A stretch of 64,000 nt of DNA. Origin: Magnolia sinica. Lineage: Eukaryota > Streptophyta > Magnoliopsida > Magnoliales > Magnoliaceae. This document shows, in pieces, positions 47,861 through 60,354 of the stretch (position 1 is its first letter; the number at the start of each line of letters is the position of its first letter). The stretch lies in NCBI RefSeq assembly GCF_029962835.1, contig NC_080578.1:105267759-105331758 (forward strand). The letters are read 5' to 3'. The notes under the pieces are model-generated. The model did not search any database and was not told the DNA's origin. It was given only the letters and a program-made list of their open reading frames with translations. A program made the position numbers and the translations under genes.

Positions 47861-50440
47861 CCATTTTTTGTTGGATTGGGAACAAAAACAAGATGGCAAG
47901 TATGACTTTGGGGAATAGTGGTTTTGTTTTCTAGAATTTGAAGATATATTTTGTCAATTCATTTCCACTTGAATCTTGAACTGTTTTTTTTTTTTTTTGA
48001 AAGGTCAAGAAAAAAGAAACTTGCCTCCCTTTGTTCACAAATCATCTTTCTTCCTAGCTACAGTGATGTCAGCATGTTACCAGTATCTCACCTCTTCATC
48101 TTCTTAGGATGACTTTGAAAATTAGGAACTCCCAGTTCCCCAAATCTTAATATTGTCAAAAGTAAATGCCATCCTGTTTTTTGAGAGTAAAAATTCAAGC
48201 CTTTTAATATATGCTTTTGACTAGCGAGTTTGCTACCACATTGGATACATGTGGGGAGAGTGGTTTGTAGCTGCTCTCTACATAATGGGGCTCAAGTCAT
48301 CAGCCTCGTGTGTGGATTGTGCATGTAGAACCTTGTACACCTGGAAGTTCTATTCTAAGTAAGAACGTGCAGCCCTTTAATATAGATCTCGTGTTTCTTT
48401 TTATTTGTTTGTTTAACACAGGATCACAGCAAGTTAGATCCCGTTGATTTTATCTTTTCAATTTTTTCTTCTTTGTCCTCATCCAGTCGATTGATTTGAA
48501 GTCGGTCGTACTTGTTTGAAGATGCACACTGAATGTTTGACATCAAGCTCGACCAATCATGAGAGAAGATTTTTACCAGGATTGGAGCTTTCCTTTTCCG
48601 TTGAGCGTTTTTCATTTTCTTGCAGATATAGTTCACTCACCTACAATTGGTTTGTGGTATTGATAGTATCCGCTGATACCATCGTCATGGGGAAAGTAGC
48701 AAAAAAGTGTTGTTGATATCATTGGATATATTGTGGCATTGATAACATATGGCAATATATCTTCTTGATGACTTTATAAACTTCTATTGTATCATCAATA
48801 CTGAATAGTTTCATATGTACGTCCACCATGCAAGTATGTTTTGTGGTATTTAAGAGGTTTTAGAGTAGGTTTCCAGAATGCTTAAAAAACTTCTAAACAT
48901 ATGAGTCTTTTATTGGTATGGGAATTGGATGGATGCTTTAATTTGGATTTGCTAACTGTATTGGGTCAGTTGAACTAATGAACTTCAATGGTTACTGGTT
49001 AGCATGAAAAAAAAGAATAAAAAAAGAGGTTCTTCTATGATTGTTATTTACTAACTAATGTATGCATTTGCAGTGTTTCTGGAGGTGAAACTTGTTTTAG
49101 CATGGAGTATGAAGCATCAACAATGTTTGACATATGAAATGCCGTGATCAGAATACTTGTGCCTGCACTTATAGAGCCAATTAATGGAGGAGAGTACTTC
49201 CAATGCATCATAATTTCATTATTTATCAACAAAGAAAGATGCAATGCCCAAATAAAGCTTATTATGCAGCCAAGGTTCCAAATTGGCCCAGGTTGATCTA
49301 ATGGAAGATCAAAACGTCACTTGCTCTCTTGATAAATGTTTTAGCCAATATCAAGGGTCCAATTGGACTGTAGGACATCCAATTGGGTCCACAAATCCAA
49401 TCAAATGGCCCTGATTGCGCAACAAAGCAGCTCGAATGTGGGGCCCACAAGTCCAACTGATTGATTTCTATTTTATTATATTTTTTATTTTTCCACAAAC
49501 CATATGAGATAGAAAAGGTAAATTTGTGCAATCGTATAACTTCAATAGTCCCATACGATTGTGTATATTGGTGATTTATTGTATGTTTTTGAATCTTGAA
49601 TTGTTTCCAATGTCTGCTTGTTTCTTTTTTAACCATATGACTTGTATGGTTACGTGAAAAGCATGAGTCTAAAGCATTTTGTAACTTACTGCATTGACAT
49701 TGATCTGCTGACTTCTGATAATGTGTTGGAATTGGGTGTTAAACATTGAATTGTGTTATCTAATTTAGAAGATCGATTGCAAGTAATATTACTTGGATGA
49801 ATCAGGTTGTTGTTACCGTTACTAACATTAAGCAAGCACCGAACACTATGAGTAGGCCCTTGGGTCAGTAAATTCAAAAGATCACCCCAAAAAGCACTAA
49901 GATGGGCCACCCCACTGGGAACAATGTAGAATTACAATTGGTTAAGATGAGGTAATGTGGCCGATCGAAGATCCCAATTGCCTAGTATCCATTAGGTATT
50001 CACTGATTTGTGATTCATGTGGGTGACACCAAAGGAAAAGGTTGGGAGAGGGGACGTCCACCCTTGTTTTTTTTTATAGGGCCTACCATGATGATTACCT
50101 GAAATGCACTCCAACCATGTGCTACCTCATGAAAATTTAAGCCAGGCCCAGAAATTAGGCATATCCATGATTTATGTGGGCCCCCACTGAGGGAAATAGT
50201 TTGGGAGAGTGGGCTCCCTGCACATTTATTTATTTATTTATTATTTTTCACTTGTGTGGTCCACTTGAATAATAGATCTGCTATTTTTTGGGTTTTGTGG
50301 ATAGATATAGTAGAAAACCATCATGATTATTAGATTCTTGGGTAAACATGAGCCAACTTACTTGATGGATGGGGTGGATTGTTATTGTTGGAAAAATTGT
50401 TTCCAATTTAACACCTGAAAACTACTGTAACTTTTCAAAA
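47861..50440. other. Intergenic DNA between SYF2 and HSP70-17
   Basis: No gene or RNA is supported. I see a poly(T) run near 47986, 'GATATCATTGG/GATATATTG' repeats near 48710-48760, and GTGGGCC-like blocks at 49440 and 49900-50260. None could be bounded as an element. Confidence 0.5.
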
Positions 50441-50451
50441 AACATTTAAAA

Positions 50452-50526
50452 TAAATATTTTTTTATAATAATAATTTTCTTTTTTAATTCAAGAAAACTC
50501 CCTGGCGTCCAGGACGGGTCGAACCC
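50452..50526 (-). mobile_element. SINE-like fragment (B box and A-rich tail)
   Basis: On the minus strand a pol III B-box-like GGGTTCGACCC lies near 50526-50516. It is followed about 30 bp later by an A-rich stretch (50490-50452). The A-box half is missing; the Mutator-like element at 50536 is inserted immediately upstream of it. Confidence 0.5.
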
Positions 50527-50535
50527 GAACATTAC

Positions 50536-51078
50536 GGGCGCGGATCAGCTACTAACAGGTTGAGCAGGGAGACTCCCTGCTGAAGTGACGTCACCAAGCT
50601 AAGTTAAGTGGGTCTCACCATAATGTATGTTTTGTATCCACACGGTCCATCCATTTTAAGAGACCGTTTTATGGCGTAATACAAATAATGAGTTAGATGC
50701 AAAGCTCTAGTGACCCTACCACAGAAAACAGTGGAGAGAGTGACGCCCACCATTAAAAACTTCTAACGGATACAAAAGTTTTGGATCAAGCTGATATTTG
50801 AGTTTTCTCTTCTTTAATGTCTGCGTTACCGTTTAGATCTCAAATAAACATAACAGTGAACCTTAGGAAGGTTTCAACGGTGGGCGTCACTCTCTCCACT
50901 GTTTTCTGTGGGGTCCATTATAGATTTTGATCTCCCTCGTTCTTTTAACTATAACTTAAAATGATCTCTTCAAATAGATGAACGGTGTGGATACAACACA
51001 TACATCATGGTGGTACCCACGTAACTTGGTGAGGTCAATTTAGTGTCTCGCTACTCAACCTGCGGCTGATCCGCGTCC
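50536..51078. mobile_element. Mutator-like TIR element, left of the HSP70-17 promoter pair
   Basis: The ends GGGCGCGGATCAGC and, on the other strand, GGACGCGGATCAGC agree at 13 of 14 bases, and inverted similarity continues through 'AGGTTGAG' and the GTGGG...ACC blocks. The 9-bp flanks GAACATTAC (50527-50535) and GAACGTTAC (51079-51087) differ at one base. The body is the GTGGGCC-family type. No transposase. Confidence 0.85.
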
Positions 51079-51092
51079 GAACGTTACATCGC

Positions 51093-51627
51093 GGACGCGG
51101 ATTTCCTGCAAAAGCCTTTGCATGAAGTTCATGCGTTGGGAACTTAGGTGGGCCCGGGTGTGATATTTGTGAGAAATCCACTCTGTTCATTCGTTGTTTT
51201 AGCTTATTTTAGTACCTAAAACAAAAGATGAGCCGGATACAATACTCATGGGGGCTGAAAACATGAGTATTGAACGTACAAGTCGAAATATTCGTGTGAC
51301 ACAGAAGTTTTGAATCATGATAATAAATTTTTTTTTTTTGGTTTTTAAATTCATCCCAGTAGTAATGACGTTATGAACGGTATGGATGGCAATTAAACGT
51401 CACTGTCAACCCCAAGTAGGTTTCAACGGTAGGAATTTCTCTACGCATATTTTCCTTTAGTGCGGCCCATTTGAATCTTGGATCCTTCTCAAATCCTGTC
51501 TAAAGCCCTAAAATGATATCAAAAAACGGATGGACGTATTGGATTTCTCACAAAAATCACGATGGGCCCCACCTAGGTTTACAGCGAAGGAACTTCCGGC
51601 GAAAGGCTATGCAGGAAATCCAAGTCC
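51093..51627. mobile_element. Mutator-like TIR element adjoining the HSP70-17 promoter
   Basis: Left end GGACGCGGATTTCCTGCAAAA; right end, complement of GGACTTGGATTTCCTGC. Both carry a decayed form of the palindromic block. The flanks TTACATCGC (51084-51092) and ATCCATCGC (51628-51636) match at 7 of 9 bases. Its left duplication overlaps the right duplication of the preceding element. The right tip is 107 bp from the HSP70-17 start codon. Confidence 0.8.
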
Positions 51628-51734
51628 ATCCATCGCAGCCCATAAAAAACGCCCATTTCGTTCCGTTTCTAACCCTTCGTCAATCACAGCGACTCTGAGA
51701 GGGAGGGAGAGAGAGCTTCAGATCTGGCCCCAAG
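51628..51734 (+). promoter_or_regulatory. HSP70-17 core promoter and 5'UTR
   Basis: Only 107 bp separate the transposon tip from the ATG. A TATA-like CCCATAAAAAACG sits at about 51638-51650, followed by a GA-rich leader (51695-51720). Everything further upstream is transposon. I see no ER-stress element (CCAAT-N9-CCACG) in this interval. Confidence 0.6.
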
Positions 51735-54700
51735 ATGCAATCTCGACCGTCCATCTGGTGGTCCCGACTTTTCCTGCTCATCTCAGTCATCTCCCTGTCC
51801 GCGGTACCATCCGAATCGGCGGTCTCCAGCATCGATCTCGGCTCGGAATGGATGAAGGTTGCCGTCGTTCACCTCAAGCCGGGCCAAGCCCCGATTTCCA
51901 TCGCGATCAACGAGATGTCCAAACGCAAATCCCCGCCGTTGATCGCATTCCATGCTGGTGCTCGCCTCGTCAGCGAGGAGGCCGCCGGAATCGTGGCCCG
52001 GTACCCGGAGAAGGTCTATTCCCAGGTCCGTGACATGATCGGCAAGCCCTTCGCCTATGTCAAATCCATGATTGATTCACTGTACTTGCCGTTCGATCTG
52101 GTGGAGGATCCCAGGGGCGGTGCAAGCATCAGGATCGATGATGGAGTCACGGTCTACACAGTCAAGGAATTGACTGCAATGATTCTTAAGTATGGGATGA
52201 ATTTGGCGGAGTTCCATTCGAAGGTGGTGATCAAAGATGCCGTGATCGCAGTCCCACCGTACTTTGGGCAGGCAGAGCGTAGGGGTATGGTTCAGGCGGC
52301 CCAGCTGGCAGGCATTAATGTGCTTTCGCTGATCAATGAGCATTCAGGTGCAGCCCTCCAGTATGGCATTGATAAGGATTTCTCGAATGGGTCCCGCCAT
52401 GTCGTGATCTATGATATGGGGTCGAGGACTACATATGCGGCGCTTGTGTATTTCTCGGCGTATAATACGAAGGAGTATGGAAAGACAGTCTCGGTCAATC
52501 AGTTCCAGGTGAATCTTGACTTGAAGCAAACTAATAATTTGTTTTTTTTTTTTTTTTTAAAAATTATTATTTTTATTTTTAACAGCATAGTTGGCAAATG
52601 ACGTAATTAGGGTTGGAAATGGGAACAGATTTCCGTCAAAAAATTTCTCATTCCTCAAACTGGGGTGGAAATCCAAATTGGGTAATTGCGGTGGAACTGT
52701 GAATGAAATGATGATTGGGCTTATGATTTCCTGGATTGAATAGTCCGCTGTTTGACACAATTCACGACTTAGATGATTTAGGGCATGTTTTATTGGTACT
52801 GAAAAATCATCTAATGAAAAATCATCTAAGTGGAATGTATTGTTTGGCAGAAAGGTTGGTTATATGTTCTGCTGTGCATTTGGGGTGGTAGAAAAAATGG
52901 AACTACATTGTGTGGGATATAGTATTTCGACCTTACCTACCCAAACTGATTACCTAAAAGGTCATATCTGAAGCATTCTTGATATTGATTATTTCCTCCA
53001 GAAATCCAAAATGCGGCCTTCAAAAAAGTCCCTGTTTCGTAGTTCCCGGGGTCCAAATAGCCTTAAGTTCTTGTAACTGATATGGGAATGTTTGAAATTA
53101 ACTTTTTGGAAAAGGGCAGATTGTGTTCTTCTAGATTCTAATGAAAAGATGTATCTTGCTACTGGACACTTTCCCCTGTAGTAATTACCGGTATTTGGTG
53201 CAGCCGACTACTTGAGCATGATTTCCATGTTTGCAGGTACTTTGTGCTCACTGGTTTGCCTGGGAACTGCCTTCCATGGCCCTACTTTGCCTAGCCAACC
53301 CTTTGAGGGGTGAATGTAACACAGTTGGTCTTGGGGCTCAATGCTTGGTGAGACCGTGTTGGTATGTGAGCGCTGCAATGAGATCCCCAGTGTAGCTTAC
53401 CGTAGAACTTCCAAGGTATTCCAAAACGGCTGTTATGTAATGGTGACGGTGGTAACCATTACGTGTTACAGGGTTGTAACAGCCGTTACCAAAAATTGCC
53501 CTTTAATGGCCGGTAATGGCTATAATTGGGCTGAAATAGGTTTTTTTTTTCCAATGTGTGTGTGTGTGTGTGTAATGCCCGAATCATAATGCTAATGTCA
53601 GTGGCCATTACGGCCATTGTTACTGTTATGGAATACCTTGAGAACTTCTGCCAATGTACCATCTAAAGGGCCGACCCCAAATTGCTGTGAGAAATGCGAA
53701 GATGATTATGATGATGGTGCTGTTCGGGTTCTGTATTTTATTACCGAGTTTTGATTGGTCTCAGTTTCTTATTGAAAATGTGGTGTTAAATTTAATGGTT
53801 GCCTATTGTATATCCTGTTGTATTGATACACACAAGTCGTTACTTCTGAAAATTATCGATGCTTAGAGGGTTATAGTTCATAGTTTCTTGGTTTAGAGGT
53901 TGTTTGAGACACTCCATTCTCATAATATACATCAGTCAATTCAGAGCAGGAACAAGTAGGATTAGTTGGATGGTCTTTCCATCGAAGATTTTGAATTATG
54001 TCTTAGGTTTGCTTGAAATTCATGGGGTAGGATGAGAGTAAAATTTGTACTCTTCTTTTTAGAAATGAGGAATGCTGTGTACTCTCTTTTGTGGGGCTTC
54101 CTGTCACATGTGCCAAAGTGGCAAATTTTTGTGAGATCCAGGACATCATTAGAAAGGGCCTGTTGTTTGGATGATGTGGCCCAAATATCATACTGCTCCA
54201 TTTGTTAGGCAGTCTTGCATGAGAAAAACCGATTGTTAGAGAAAAGACTGGATGTCTGTCCAAACTAATGAATTGTGAGCATCTCAGACATGTGTTCATT
54301 TCCATCATCCATGTTGGCACTTGTTCCTTGAAACCCATGTCCATCTCACATGGGCGAGTACTGATCTGCGTGAACCCTTGAAATGATGATTTTGAGTATT
54401 TTTAATATCACAATTTATGTATCACTTCATTTTGGAGAAGTCGTAAGGCAGGCAATGCATTCTTATTTTTTTTGCAAGATAGTGAAGAACGGAGGGTGTT
54501 ACGTAACAGTATGTGACAAGTGAACTTATTCGTGATTTTAGATGATTTCCAAGTACTTCGATCCTCTTCCAAATCTTGTATGTCATTTAGCATTGCTAGC
54601 TCGATAGAAACTTGGCAAGATGCCTGATGGTCGTGGCCATTAGAAAATATAGGCAAAGGGTGATACAATGAGCAGATGGTTTCTTGAAAGACCTCTTCGC

Positions 54701-57700
54701 ATCGACATTAGATTGAAGATGTTTACTAGCAATTCCATTCGTACAAACCTTTTCTTCTAAGCTGTAAATCTGAAAGATAATTTTAGTTTAATAAGTATAT
54801 TAAAGTAATGGCTTTTCATCTCTACATGTTGCTCTATCCTTCAGTGTCCTCACTCTTTGCATGTCTGGTATTTTTTGGGTTCTTTTGTATATTTTTATGC
54901 ACTCTATGATGGTCATGCTATGTATTCCTCAGTGTGGTTGCGATATTATCTCTACATGTACTTCGTTCTGTATTATCGATCTTTTTCTTTCTTCTTGGTT
55001 CCCACATTGAATTTGTTAGCATTGTTGCTATTTTTATTTTATTATTTATTATTATTATTTTTTACTCTTGAACTTTTTGCAGGTGAAAGATGTTAGATGG
55101 AACACAGAACTTGGCGGCCAGAATATGGAATTACGTTTGGTGGAGTATTTTGCAGATGAATTCAATAATCAAGTTGGAAATGGAGTAAATGTGAGAAAGT
55201 CCCCCAAGGCAATGGCTAAGTTGAAGAAGCAGGTTAAACGCACGAAAGAAATTTTAAGTGCAAACTCTGTGGCACCAATATCAGTTGAATCTCTCTATGA
55301 GGATCGTGATTTTAGGTGGGCATAGTTTGATCCCATTCTCTACATCCTAGAATGAAAAAATCATTCTTGTAAGCATGTAGTGATCCTTATGAGTCTTGGT
55401 AGTGCTTCTGTAACCATTCTGTTTACCCCTGCATGATTTCCCTCTGTTTGACAATATATATTGTCCTTTCTGTGCTTAACTATGGTAATGTCACTTTGAT
55501 GCACCTTAAGGTTAAATGCCCAAAGATATTTTAGGTGCAAACACTGTGGCTCCGATTTCAGTTGATTCTCTCTATGATGATCGTGATTTTAGGTGGGCAG
55601 AATATCGACCACCTTCTCTAAATTCCTAGATTGAAATAATCAATCATTCTTTTAGGCATTGTAATGGTCATTGTGAGACTCAGGAGTTACATGTGTATGC
55701 CTTTTTTTTTTTTCATAACCATTTTGAGTATCCACCATTCTGATTCCCCCTGCATGAACTCCCTCTGTTTGGCAAAATATATTGTTCTTTCTGTGTTCTA
55801 TTACGGTTATCTGACTTTGATACTCTTTAAACTTATTCTTTAACGAAACCTTGCTATTCTGTTAAACACAGATAGTAACACATTGCTTACAGTGTGTATT
55901 CACATTTTGATGATATCGTACTACCAAGGATTATTATTATTTTTCCATGGCACTGATGTCAGAACCTCAATGGAACTGGTAGATATTTTTGGGTTGTTGC
56001 TATGTCAGCTTAAGCTGCAGCTCTCTATAATTAAGATTTCTTACCACATGAGCTATGCAGATTGTAATGTACTTTCAGCCAACATTTGGAAAAGATCTTT
56101 TGCAAACTTCTGCCATGGATGGTTCCAGTGCTTGGGTAGAAGAGGAAGTTTGATATCTGGTGGAAGCCAGTAGAAAAACTTCTGCCAATATAACATTAAA
56201 AGCTGACCCGTTATTGCTTGGGAGAAAGGCTATGCTGATGCTGATGAATGATGAATTGAACTGCGGTGATTATGCTGTGGATTAGTTACTCTTTCTTATG
56301 TTTTGTTCATTAGGTTGAGTTTTAATTATGATTTCTCCTATGCATGTAAATGCTATCATTTGTGCAGCCTGTTTTTGTGTAGCATTAATTATTTGATTTT
56401 CATGATTTCTCTATGCAACTTCCTGTCTTGTTAAACGTAAGTAGTTCAAAAATCACTTTTACAGTTAACAAATTGGTAATAGTTAACAGAGGGGATGTAA
56501 GAGGATGCTGTTTGCTGTTTTGTCTTTTTTCTTCATCTGAAATAACCTTGAAATGCGTTTCTGTTCTTGTTTTGTAATGCACTGACAGAAATAGCCATGT
56601 TCTCATAGATCCCCTTTATTTGTTATCATCCAGGAGTACTATAACCCGTGAGAAATTTGAAGAACTATGTGGGGACCTCTGGGAGAAATCTCTTATCCCC
56701 TTGAAGGAAGTGCTCAAGCATTCCGGGTTGAAGCTTGATGAGATATATGCGGTGGAGCTGATAGGTGGTTCAACTCGTGTGCCGAAATTGCAGGTCACTG
56801 TCTTCATTGGTTACGTGCATGTCCTATAGTTGAATCTGTATGAGCCAAAAATATATAATAGTTGGTGCAATCCAATTATCAAGTCAATGAGATCTCGATA
56901 CCCAAATTGTAAAAAAATAAAAATAAAGAAGTATTTCCTGGAAAGAACTTTATTGGCATCAACTTTCTTCTCCTAAAAAAACTCTAAGAAAACTCACACT
57001 TACCAAAAAAATCGAATGACTAACTTTTACACCACAATCCTCTTTTACAGATCCTAAATAAATCTTTAATTAAAATCCCCAACTAAGAGATTGATTTTAA
57101 ATCAATCACAATTTATTTCAAACCAATCTAATCTTCCTTAATATAGTAAAAGCCTAATAATAAAAAACAAACATAGAAAGGAATTGTATCTTTAAATCAG
57201 TCCCATATTTTCAATCATATCGATCACATCTCCTTTATATATTTAACAGTGTTTTAAATAACTACCATATGTAGCGTGTAGCTTATGATACGTAGCGTAG
57301 CTTAGCCTTAACGCTACGTAGCTCATAAAAATAGCTTAAATCACGTGTAGTCTACTCTACATGATAATTTACTTACGCTACATGCTGCATGGACTACGCT
57401 ACACGCTATATAGCTCACATTACAATTAAATTTTCACTACAACATTAAAATCAATTAATGCTTTCAATGATTTGTTACATTTTTTTTTTTCAATAAAATT
57501 AGTTAATTTTTCAATACTTTTAGTAAAAATAATATAAGTAACAGTATTAAATCAGTTTTGTTGCTTTCTTTACATTTACTCTTAATCATTACCTTATATT
57601 ATTTTAGGTTGTTTAGTTGCACCAAATATCATGAAATATTGTTAAATTTTATTATTAATCAGTCTAATTTGGTCCGAAATATCATGAAATTGGTGCAACT

Positions 57701-58081
57701 AAGCACGACCTTGATTAAAAATCTAGAAGTAGCATGTAGCATACGCTACACGCTATGTAGCTTATGCTTCACGCTTCAGAGGGGTGAACGCTACTCTACA
57801 CGCGATTCACTATTTAAAACACTGATCTTTAATCACGCAAATCACATTTTTAAATTAATCCCCCATATCACTCAAAAATAGTAAATTACAATCCATGATT
57901 TAGACACTTAAATCTGTAAATAAACAATTCAAAAATCAGCACATGTTGGGCCTATGGTGGGCTGTGGGTCTATATCTTGTTGAGCCATACTGTGATCTTG
58001 GATGGGCCGTGGCCTGCATCAATAGTGCTTTTTCTTTTTCTTTCTTTCTTTCTTTCTTCTTTTTTATTTTATTTTATTTTA

Positions 58082-58124
<43 letters not shown>

Positions 58125-60323
58125 TTTACACCATAGAGATCAAAATTGTTTTGCATTTACACAGTTGCTCTTTGTAAATTCTATTCCTTTTTTTTTTTTT
58201 TTACACCATAGAGATCAAAATTGTTTTGCATTTACACAGTTGCTCCTTGTAAATTCTATTCCTTTTTTTTTTTTTTTACACCATAGAGATCAAAATTGTT
58301 TTGCATTTACACAGTTGCTCCTTGTAAATTCTAAAAGAGATTTTCCAATGTCTTCAATGAACTTGAGAAGGGCATACTATTAGATTTACTTTAGTAGGTT
58401 TTTATTTCATTTTATGTATCTCTCCCTTATGAAGATATTGAATATGATTCAACTTTAACAGCACACCAAATGGGAAACACAGTTTTTTCCCTTTCAATAG
58501 TTTCTTTATGTTGCTGAAACTAATGTTGGCTGTCTTTATCAGCAAAAGGCATGTGATTAAGTATATAAACACATGTATAAAGATATTCGGATGTATGCGT
58601 GCATGTATATTCACACAGTCTATGCACATGCATGCTTACATACATTTGCACATTCAGGCATATATTTGCTTATGCATCCTATACATGTGTATTATAGATT
58701 CAGCTTCGCACATTAAAAGCCTTGCTCATAAAAATATGAGTCTATGACACTGAATCGTGAGTCACTGGACTGAATATGCGCCCGCGCACACACAAGCAAA
58801 CTGGATTGAATATTTTTAATTTTGTTATCTTTTTATGTTGCTTTTTCTTCCTATTATTGAGTTTTTATCTCAATTAAAAAAATATACTTATGTGGTTTGT
58901 GGGATTTGAGATGGAAAAGTAGAGACAGCCTGCTGATTTAACACAGAATTTGTCTTCCATATAACGTGTTAAAAAAGAGAAAAAGGTTTTAAAAGTGGAA
59001 AAGTACTTTTTTCATGGTTTAATATTATTTCTGATATATGATATTATATTTGTTACTGTAATATTGCTATATTGTGATTTTAACTAGTTTATTTACTGGA
59101 ATTATTGTTTTAAAGAAATCTTTTCTATCTTTTTCCAAACTGATATATCTCTACATGTAACACAGGAGCAAACAGGCATAATTGCCCACACAATTAGTTT
59201 TAAGAGAGTTGTAATGTTTGACATTTAACATGACATTAAAAGGGATTCCTAATAAAATTCAAGGGTATTTAGGGAAATTTGAAAGTCTGTGTGCTTATCA
59301 ATGGATGGCTCGGACTTTACCTGCCGCAAGCCTGCAAGTCAATCAAAGGCTCAGATTTTACTGTTTCCTGCATTCATTACATTTTAGTTTTTCATGTGAG
59401 TAGCGCACAACCCTTTCTCCCCCCTGCTCTGTGTACTCCAGACCCACTGATGCGGACACGGGTGCATTCAAGGTGTACCAACGAAGAAAGCGCCAACCAC
59501 AAGTGCCGTCCTTGTGGATAGGCGAATATTGAGGAGCTGAAGACCTTTCACATGTGATTGGACATATAGAAGACCCCACTTAGGGAAGACACATGTGAAG
59601 GAAGATTGGAGAAAGAGGACCGAGCGCCCAAACTTTCCCATACTTATGTTATTTGCACGTTTTTTGACTTAGCGGTCTTTTAGTAATCTTATATCTTTAT
59701 TTGCTTATCCTAGGGGTATTTTAGTAATTTTATGTCTTTATGTGCTTATTTAAGTGGGGTAAAGCCCTAAACACGAATTTCAACTATTGATGAATGAAAA
59801 GCAAACCCTTTGGTTGCCTCCTTCCTCTCTTCTCTCTAATGGTGCTTCTTCTCTCCCCTTGATCTTCTTCTTCTAATTTCTTCTTGTGCCCCTCCAACTT
59901 CCTCAAGGTAATAACTTTCTTTCTTCTATTTTTTTTTGTTTTGGCTAATTCCTCTTCGATCAAAATCTTGAGAACCGATCTAAACCCTAAATCCCCAAAT
60001 TCTCAAATCCCTAATCCGAGAAACTTCTTGGTTCTTCGGACTAGTGATCTTCATTGATCGATTGGGTGTGACCATGCAAGATCGGGAGGTCTCATCCCTC
60101 GCCGGATCCAACCTAAGTAGTAATTGAATTCCATACTCCATGGTTGTAGTGATGGCCCGCTCCATTGCATGTTTCCTTTATGATTTTCTCAGTTATGATG
60201 ATTATTGCTAGAATTTTAGATCATTTATTCCTTTTATTTCCGCTGTTTAATTATCTCCATGAGCATGCATCATAATTAGGGTTGTCCTGCGTCACCCACC
60301 CTCCCCTAAGTGTAGTCTGCAAC

Positions 60324-60354
<31 letters not shown>

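Noticed and set aside
51585-51627. Heat-shock element in the transposon end before HSP70-17
   Set aside because: GAA and TTC words occur but not with the 2-base spacing of the canonical nGAAnnTTCn array. The same block also sits before SYF2, which is not a heat-shock gene.
55509-55592. Alternative cassette exon of HSP70-17
   Set aside because: No acceptor before it restores the frame required by exon 2. A TAA lies just upstream in the conserved frame and one base is missing relative to exon 2. Kept only as a decoy donor candidate.
57943-58383. 146-codon open frame with poly-Leu and repeated 'HHRDQNCFAFTQLL'
   Set aside because: Translation of the TTA microsatellite and the 75-bp triplication inside an intron.
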